DNA from: Streptococcaceae bacterium AF54-32pH5A
GTDB taxonomy: Bacteria > Bacillota > Bacilli > Lactobacillales > Streptococcaceae
Direction of reading: 5' to 3'
NCBI GenBank assembly: GCA_027682205.1
Contig: JAQDAD010000001.1
Location: 496,001 to 560,000, forward strand
DNA length: 64,000 nucleotides
In this document: piece by piece, positions 59,873 to 64,000 of the stretch
Position numbering within the stretch: the stretch's first letter is position 1
How the letters are laid out: each line of letters begins with the position of its first letter
Notes under the pieces: generated by a model
Seen by the model: only the letters and a program-made list of their open reading frames with translations
Told to the model about the DNA's origin: nothing
Database searches by the model: none
Program-made: the position numbers and the translations under genes

Positions 59873-61177
59873 TCACTTGAATCTGAGACCTTTTGGATAA
59901 TAATTTTTCAAAACATTTCCAGTTACCTTGGCAAAGCCCAGACCGTTTCCTTGAACAAGGACTTGATACCAGCCATTTGGTAGACTTTCAGCTAGCTGAA
60001 CTGTCTCCCCAGCCACATATTTTACAAAATTCTCATCCTTGATTTCGACTGTTTGCAAAACTTGACTTGGTTTTAAGGCTAATCCCAGAGCAAAACTTGG
60101 TTCGAAACGTTTCTTCTTAAAAGTACCCAGATGAAGTCCATTTCGGGCAATTTTAAGTTTTCCTAGATCAGGTAGCATCTCTGGCAAGAGATAGAGTTGG
60201 TCGCCAAAAGTTTGTAGAAGGCCAGTTAGTGATATTTTGAGATGTTTTTGGGAAAATTCCTGCCATAAGTTCTGCTGTTCGCGACTGAGATTGGTCTTGC
60301 AGGGTTTTAATTTGGGTGTTGGATTTTCTCCCTTGAACTGCAAATGAGCAACAAACTGACCTTCTCCCTTAAAATGGTGAGGGTACATCCGAGCCGTTTC
60401 AGGAAGATCAATTCCTGCTACCATACCATTCACATGCTCGACCGGAAGCAGTTCAAAATTATAAGTATCTAGTAACCAGTGAACGATTTCTTCGTTTTCC
60501 TCTGGCGCCCAGGTACAGGTCGAATAAACCAGACGACCACCTTCAGCAAGCATGGTCACTGCATCTTCTAAAATCTCTCTTTGGAGGCTGGCACATTGGC
60601 TCGGATAGTCGAGGTTCCAATAGTCCATGGCATCTGGTTGCTTACGGAACATCCCTTCACCCGAGCAAGGGGCATCAAGGACAATCACATCAAAATAGCC
60701 TTTAAAGACTTTGGCCAAACGGTCCGCAGACTCATTGGTCACGACAACGTTTGTAGCTCCAAACCGCTCCATATTTTCCACTAAAATTTTAGCACGCTTG
60801 CTTGAAATTTCGTTGGAAACAAGGACTCCCTGATTAGCCAGATAGGCTGCTAGTTGCGTGGATTTTCCACCTGGTGCTGCCGCCAAGTCCAAGACCTTCA
60901 TACCAGGAAGAGGCTGAGCCACCTGGGCCACCATTTGGGCTGCAGGCTCTTGTGAATAAACGAGACCCGTCACGTGCTCTGGTGACTTCCCTGAGACCTT
61001 ACCATAATGTCCCCAAGATGTATTTGGAATAGCATCCGCAAACGACAATTGACTTTCTTTTAAAGGATTAACCCGAAAAGCCGAAACCGCTTCCTGCTTA
61101 AAAGAGGCAAGAAAATCTCTTGCCTCATCTTCTAGTATCGCTTCATATTTTTCAACAAATCCTTCTGGAAATTGCAT
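59873..61177 (-). CDS. rsmF: RsmF-like 16S rRNA (cytosine-5) methyltransferase
   Basis: 434 residues. Methyltransferase core with VLDLAAAPGGKSTQLAAYLA, NEISSKRAKILVENMERFG, VIVLDAPCSGEGMFR (catalytic Cys in PCSGEG) and YSTCTWAPEENE (second Cys), followed by a C-terminal RNA-binding region (about 290-434). The target base is inferred from the family. It is the last gene of the spxA-led cluster, directly after the IMPase gene. Confidence 0.9.
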   Translation of the reverse strand: MQFPEGFVEKYEAILEDEARDFLASFKQEAVSAFRVNPLKESQLSFADAIPNTSWGHYGKVSGKSPEHVTGLVYSQEPAAQMVAQVAQPLPGMKVLDLAAAPGGKSTQLAAYLANQGVLVSNEISSKRAKILVENMERFGATNVVVTNESADRLAKVFKGYFDVIVLDAPCSGEGMFRKQPDAMDYWNLDYPSQCASLQREILEDAVTMLAEGGRLVYSTCTWAPEENEEIVHWLLDTYNFELLPVEHVNGMVAGIDLPETARMYPHHFKGEGQFVAHLQFKGENPTPKLKPCKTNLSREQQNLWQEFSQKHLKISLTGLLQTFGDQLYLLPEMLPDLGKLKIARNGLHLGTFKKKRFEPSFALGLALKPSQVLQTVEIKDENFVKYVAGETVQLAESLPNGWYQVLVQGNGLGFAKVTGNVLKNYYPKGLRFK

Positions 61178-61951
61178 TTAGTTCTCTTTCCTTTCGTAGA
61201 TATAAGACTGAATCTCTTCTTGCATCTCGATTGGCACCATCATGACAGGCTGACGCGTTTTAAAATCAGCGGGCTCACCTGATACCGTAAGAAGACGATA
61301 ACCCAGACTTTCCCCCAAAATACTAGCCGCAGCGTAATCCCATGGCTGTAAGTAGGTAATATAAGTCAGAAGACGACCCGATAAAACCTTAGCAAAACTA
61401 ATGGCCGCACTGCCATAGACACGGACTCCCAATGCTGCTCGGCCCAAATCCGCCAAGCCCCACTCATTACTTTCAAACATACCTGAGTTACCGGCAACTA
61501 AAAATTCTTGAAGAGGTTTCTTTTTAAAAGGCGGTAAGGGATCATTATTACGACAAGGAGGAAAGGCACCACCACCATGGTAACAATCACCTTTCATGAC
61601 ATCATAGATGATGCCAAATTTGCCCACACCATTCTCAAAATAAGCCAACATAACGGCAAAATCTTCCTTCTGAGCGACAAAGTTATTGGTACCGTCAATG
61701 GGATCAATCACCCAAACGCAACCCTGACCAACCGCAGCACGTAAACAGCCCTCTTCCGCACAAATCAAGTCTTCTGGATAAGATGCTAAAATTCTACAAA
61801 CCAAGAGTTCCTGGACCTCCTTGTCCAAACGCGTCACCAAGTCAGTAGGTGAAGACTTTCGCTCGACCTGCAAATCTTCTTGCATGTGAGCTAAAATATA
61901 CTCAGCAGCTTCTTGCACAATCTGTTTGGCAAATTCAAATTTAGTTTCCAA
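61178..61951 (-). CDS. Inositol monophosphatase family protein
   Basis: 257 residues from a TTG start at 61951 (GAAGGGA upstream; [14 protein letters not shown] follows); the ATG at 62026 lies inside the upstream gene and adds an unrelated stretch. Metal sites: EEG near residue 68, DPIDGTNNF, and WDYAAASIL. Substrates may be inositol phosphate, PAP or sugar phosphates. It overlaps the UPF0223 gene by 11 bases. Confidence 0.88.
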   Translation of the reverse strand: METKFEFAKQIVQEAAEYILAHMQEDLQVERKSSPTDLVTRLDKEVQELLVCRILASYPEDLICAEEGCLRAAVGQGCVWVIDPIDGTNNFVAQKEDFAVMLAYFENGVGKFGIIYDVMKGDCYHGGGAFPPCRNNDPLPPFKKKPLQEFLVAGNSGMFESNEWGLADLGRAALGVRVYGSAAISFAKVLSGRLLTYITYLQPWDYAAASILGESLGYRLLTVSGEPADFKTRQPVMMVPIEMQEEIQSYIYERKEN

Positions 61952-62219
61952 GAGAAATCTTCCCTTCTCTTTTTTCTTTTGCCAATTGAACTGCACGATA
62001 AAAGGAATAACCGCTAGCCATTTCAAATTCGCGACCTAAGCGCTTTTCTTCGCTTTTGCTTGGAACCACGGATTTAAATTCCTTGTAGGAATCTAGCAGT
62101 TTTTTTGCTTCTACCTTATCTTCATAGGCAGCTTCAACATCATTAAAAAAAGAAAGCACTGAAGCAAGTTCTTCAGTGCTCCACGACAAATCTAGTGGGT
62201 AACTATACTGTTTGTTCAT
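61941..62219 (-). CDS. UPF0223 family protein
   Basis: 92 residues, opening [20 protein letters not shown] and containing [14 protein letters not shown], characteristic of this small helical family of Firmicutes. The function is unknown. It starts 1 base after the spxA stop and is co-transcribed. Confidence 0.9.
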   Translation of the reverse strand: MNKQYSYPLDLSWSTEELASVLSFFNDVEAAYEDKVEAKKLLDSYKEFKSVVPSKSEEKRLGREFEMASGYSFYRAVQLAKEKREGKISLGN

Positions 62220-62621
62220 CTATCCAATACCAGCTCTCAATGTTGCTTCTTTTAGTTCTTGTTTACGGTAACTACGAGGGAGAAAAGCACGAATCTCATC
62301 TTCATTAAAACCGATTTGCATGCGTTTGGTATCTATAATAATTGGGCGACGCAAAAGACTAGGATATTGCTCAATCAACTGAAGCAACTCCGATACCGAA
62401 ATACTCTCTACATCAATATCCAATTTTTGGAAAATTTTTGAACGAGTTGAAATGATGTCATCAGTACCATTTTCGGTCAAGGAAAGAATGTGTTGCAATT
62501 CTTTTCTTGTTAAAGGACTGGTCATAATATTATGCTCTTGAAAGGGCACCTTATGCGTCTCTAACCAGGCCTTTGCCTTACGACATGATGTACAGCTCGG
62601 TGATAAAAATAGTGTAATCAT
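62220..62621 (-). CDS. spxA: Redox-sensing transcriptional regulator Spx
   Basis: 133 residues with LFLSPSCTSCRKAKAWL, carrying the CxxC redox switch, and RRPIIIDTKRMQIGFNEDEI followed by the FLPR end. Spx binds the RNA polymerase alpha subunit and controls thiol-stress genes and, in pneumococci, competence. It heads the UPF0223-IMPase-rsmF operon. A TATAAT box at 62657-62662 lies about 36 bases upstream. Confidence 0.95.
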   Translation of the reverse strand: MITLFLSPSCTSCRKAKAWLETHKVPFQEHNIMTSPLTRKELQHILSLTENGTDDIISTRSKIFQKLDIDVESISVSELLQLIEQYPSLLRRPIIIDTKRMQIGFNEDEIRAFLPRSYRKQELKEATLRAGIG

Positions 62622-62656
62622 GCTTTTCTCTTCTTTATCTATACTTTGCTATTCTT

Positions 62657-62662
62657 ATTATA
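62657..62662 (-). promoter_or_regulatory. -10 box of the spxA operon
   Basis: Leftward TATAAT preceded by TTTG, about 36 bases before the spxA start. The -35 is unclear. Confidence 0.6.
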
Positions 62663-62701
62663 CAAAAAAATAAAGCGCTTGACTAGCAATTTCTAGAAAA
62701 A

Positions 62702-62729
62702 AGCCTATTTTTTTCTAGAAAAATAGACT
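62702..62729 (-). terminator. Terminator after the TIGR01906 gene
   Basis: AGTCTATTTTT pairs with AAAAATAGGCT, followed by TTTTTT leftward. Confidence 0.7.
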
Positions 62730-62818
62730 GTATGCGAACGAATGCCTCTATTCTGACTAGATTAATTCACCCCTCATCAGAATTTCTAAATTCGTTTCTA
62801 TTTTATCTATGCAAAATA

Positions 62819-63448
62819 CTAGAATAGTTTACGATTATGACTTTTCAAATAAAGGAAGCCAAAGAAGCTTTCATAGAAGCCAAAGAAGAGAAGGAAAGCA
62901 TGGAGGAAGAAGGTCTCTGGTAAAATCAAAATCACTGGGTCCTTTGCGGGATCAAAAAGCCAGGTATCATCTCCCACAAAGAGAATCTGATGGAAGAGAG
63001 TAAAGAATTGCTCAAAACCAATCAACACTCCCACAAGCCCAATGACTAGAGGCAATAGCACTAAAGCCAGGATACTTTTACGATAGAGTGCTAGGAAGCC
63101 TTTTTTTACAATATTTTTAACAAAGAAATAGAAACTTGGTAGCGTCACTAGGGCAACTAGCTGAACTAAGTGGAAGAGATTCTTCACCACCGCAAAGTGG
63201 TGTAGGCCTGCCGCTGAAGAACGAAAATCCGGCATTTGTAGGATCTGATTAAAGGGATTGGTCAGGTAATTCATCAGGATATGAAAGTTGTACTGAATGG
63301 TTTCTGACTTTAGGTAAACCCGATCCGCTAAGTTCAGCCACTCAATCTCCAAAGGATAGAAAATCCAAGCCAGATAAATAGTCAGTAGGATAGACAGTGA
63401 GAGGAGAAAGAGCATACTTCCCCAAAAGGTTAGTTTAGTTTTCATCAA
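62819..63448 (-). CDS. TIGR01906/DUF1461 family integral membrane protein
   Basis: 209 residues with about five membrane helices and the family stretches LNYLTNPF-like ([17 protein letters not shown]), EALHHFxxVK-like ([18 protein letters not shown]) and [19 protein letters not shown]. Family members include Lit-like lipoprotein acyltransferase relatives in some Firmicutes, but no function is assigned here. It overlaps the HAD gene by 14 bases. Confidence 0.85.
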   Translation of the reverse strand: MMKTKLTFWGSMLFLLSLSILLTIYLAWIFYPLEIEWLNLADRVYLKSETIQYNFHILMNYLTNPFNQILQMPDFRSSAAGLHHFAVVKNLFHLVQLVALVTLPSFYFFVKNIVKKGFLALYRKSILALVLLPLVIGLVGVLIGFEQFFTLFHQILFVGDDTWLFDPAKDPVILILPETFFLHAFLLFFGFYESFFGFLYLKSHNRKLF

Positions 63449-64000
63449 AATCCCACTCCGCTAGGCTAGAAAGGACATGAGTCGGGGCGATTGGCAAGTC
63501 CGCCACTTCTTCTGCTTTGGTAAAACCTGTCGTCACCAAGAGGGTCGGTATGCCATTGTCAATCCCTGCTCGGATATCTGTCAGATAGTTGTCCCCAACC
63601 ATGAGCAATTCTTCTCTTTTCAAGCCCAAGTGCTCAACTGCCTTATCCATAATGATAGCATTTGGTTTCCCGATATAAACTGGTTTTACTCGTGTTGCTA
63701 CTTCAAGAAGTGTTACCAGTGAACCAGCACCAGGCAAAAGACCACGTTCCGTCGGGATATTGAGGTCAGGATTGGTTCCGATAAAGTGGGCACCCTTTTG
63801 GATAGCTAGGGTCGCCGTAGCAAATTTTTCATAGTCGACTTGCCAGTCCAGTCCAACTACCACATAGGCTGGATTGTCCTTGTCTTCGACATAACCAGCC
63901 GCTTTAATGGCATCTTTGAGCCCTGCTTCACCGATGACATAGACTGTCTTTTCCAGTCCCAAGTCATTCATATAGTCGATGGTTGCCAGAGTCGCTGTGT
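63435..64000 (-). CDS. HAD-IIA (NagD-like, TIGR01457) sugar phosphatase, partial
   Basis: The frame is open to the right window edge, so the N-terminus, including the nucleophile Asp motif, is missing. The visible part has [20 protein letters not shown] text, [50 protein letters not shown] and the third/fourth HAD motif [13 protein letters not shown]. It matches a phosphatase of sugar or nucleotide phosphates, probably cytoplasmic. Co-transcribed with the membrane-protein gene. Confidence 0.9.
   Translation of the reverse strand, partial: TATLATIDYMNDLGLEKTVYVIGEAGLKDAIKAAGYVEDKDNPAYVVVGLDWQVDYEKFATATLAIQKGAHFIGTNPDLNIPTERGLLPGAGSLVTLLEVATRVKPVYIGKPNAIIMDKAVEHLGLKREELLMVGDNYLTDIRAGIDNGIPTLLVTTGFTKAEEVADLPIAPTHVLSSLAEWDFDEN

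Noticed and set aside
62698..62730. Possible CRISPR-like or inverted repeat cluster near TTTCTAGAAAA motifs
   Set aside because: The repeats are explained by a single terminator hairpin plus AT-rich spacer; there is no regular spacing.

Overview
This window is chromosomal DNA from a mitis-group Streptococcus (S. pneumoniae, S. mitis or S. oralis type). The evidence is the gene order rplL-rplJ ... msrAB, thrB, hom, mecA ... aro genes ... alaS, potABCD, murB ... pst ... spxA, which from memory is that of the pneumococcus, together with a BOX repeat, choline-binding repeats, LicD proteins and dense leftward operons. Several proteins (MecA, PstS, MurB) differ from the pneumococcal sequences I remember, so a commensal relative such as S. 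mitis or S. oralis is more likely. This species call is inference.

Layout. (1) 1-7171: the end of an integrative conjugative element of the Tn5252/ICESa2603 type, inserted at the 3' end of rplL. It carries a VirD4 coupling protein (cut by the window edge), a PcfB-like protein, a structured leader, a CPBP protease, an HTH protein, a cysteine-less Spx-like protein, a C5-cytosine methyltransferase, a 33-codon ORF and a RepA_N initiator. (2) 7157-17288: ribosomal stalk operon with an L10 leader, an amidohydrolase, a heterodimeric ABC exporter, MsrAB, homoserine genes and MecA. (3) 17411-26404: a teichoic-acid/phosphocholine region with a flippase and a leftward operon of LicD, glycosyltransferase, a polymerase fused to LicD, LicD, and a frameshifted choline-binding phosphocholine-esterase-like protein. 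(4) 26504-36868: two operons, aroA-aroK-pheA-psr and methyltransferase-aroD-aroE-aroB-aroC-tyrA-ylbF, covering most of the shikimate, phenylalanine and tyrosine pathways. (5) 37070-45417: alpha-amylase with a MalR-like operator, then alaS under T-box control. Between them sits an AT-rich two-gene cassette that looks like a PARIS anti-phage system (AriA ATPase plus AriB DUF4435/TOPRIM), flanked by diverged direct repeats of the alaS 3' end and terminator. (6) 45464-64000: spermidine/putrescine transporter, murB, a YhfC protease, acetolactate decarboxylase, a MocR-type regulator, an orphan amino-acid binding protein, the pst phosphate operon with phoU, and an rRNA methyltransferase-IMPase-UPF0223-spxA operon, ending in a HAD hydrolase cut by the window edge.

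The most notable items are the PARIS-like cassette and its alaS-derived repeats, the phosphocholine writer/eraser operon with a frameshifted eraser, the ICE junction with tandem terminators, and a single-base difference in aroK codon 2 that removes the aroA stop codon. No rRNA, tRNA, CRISPR array or insertion sequence was recognised.
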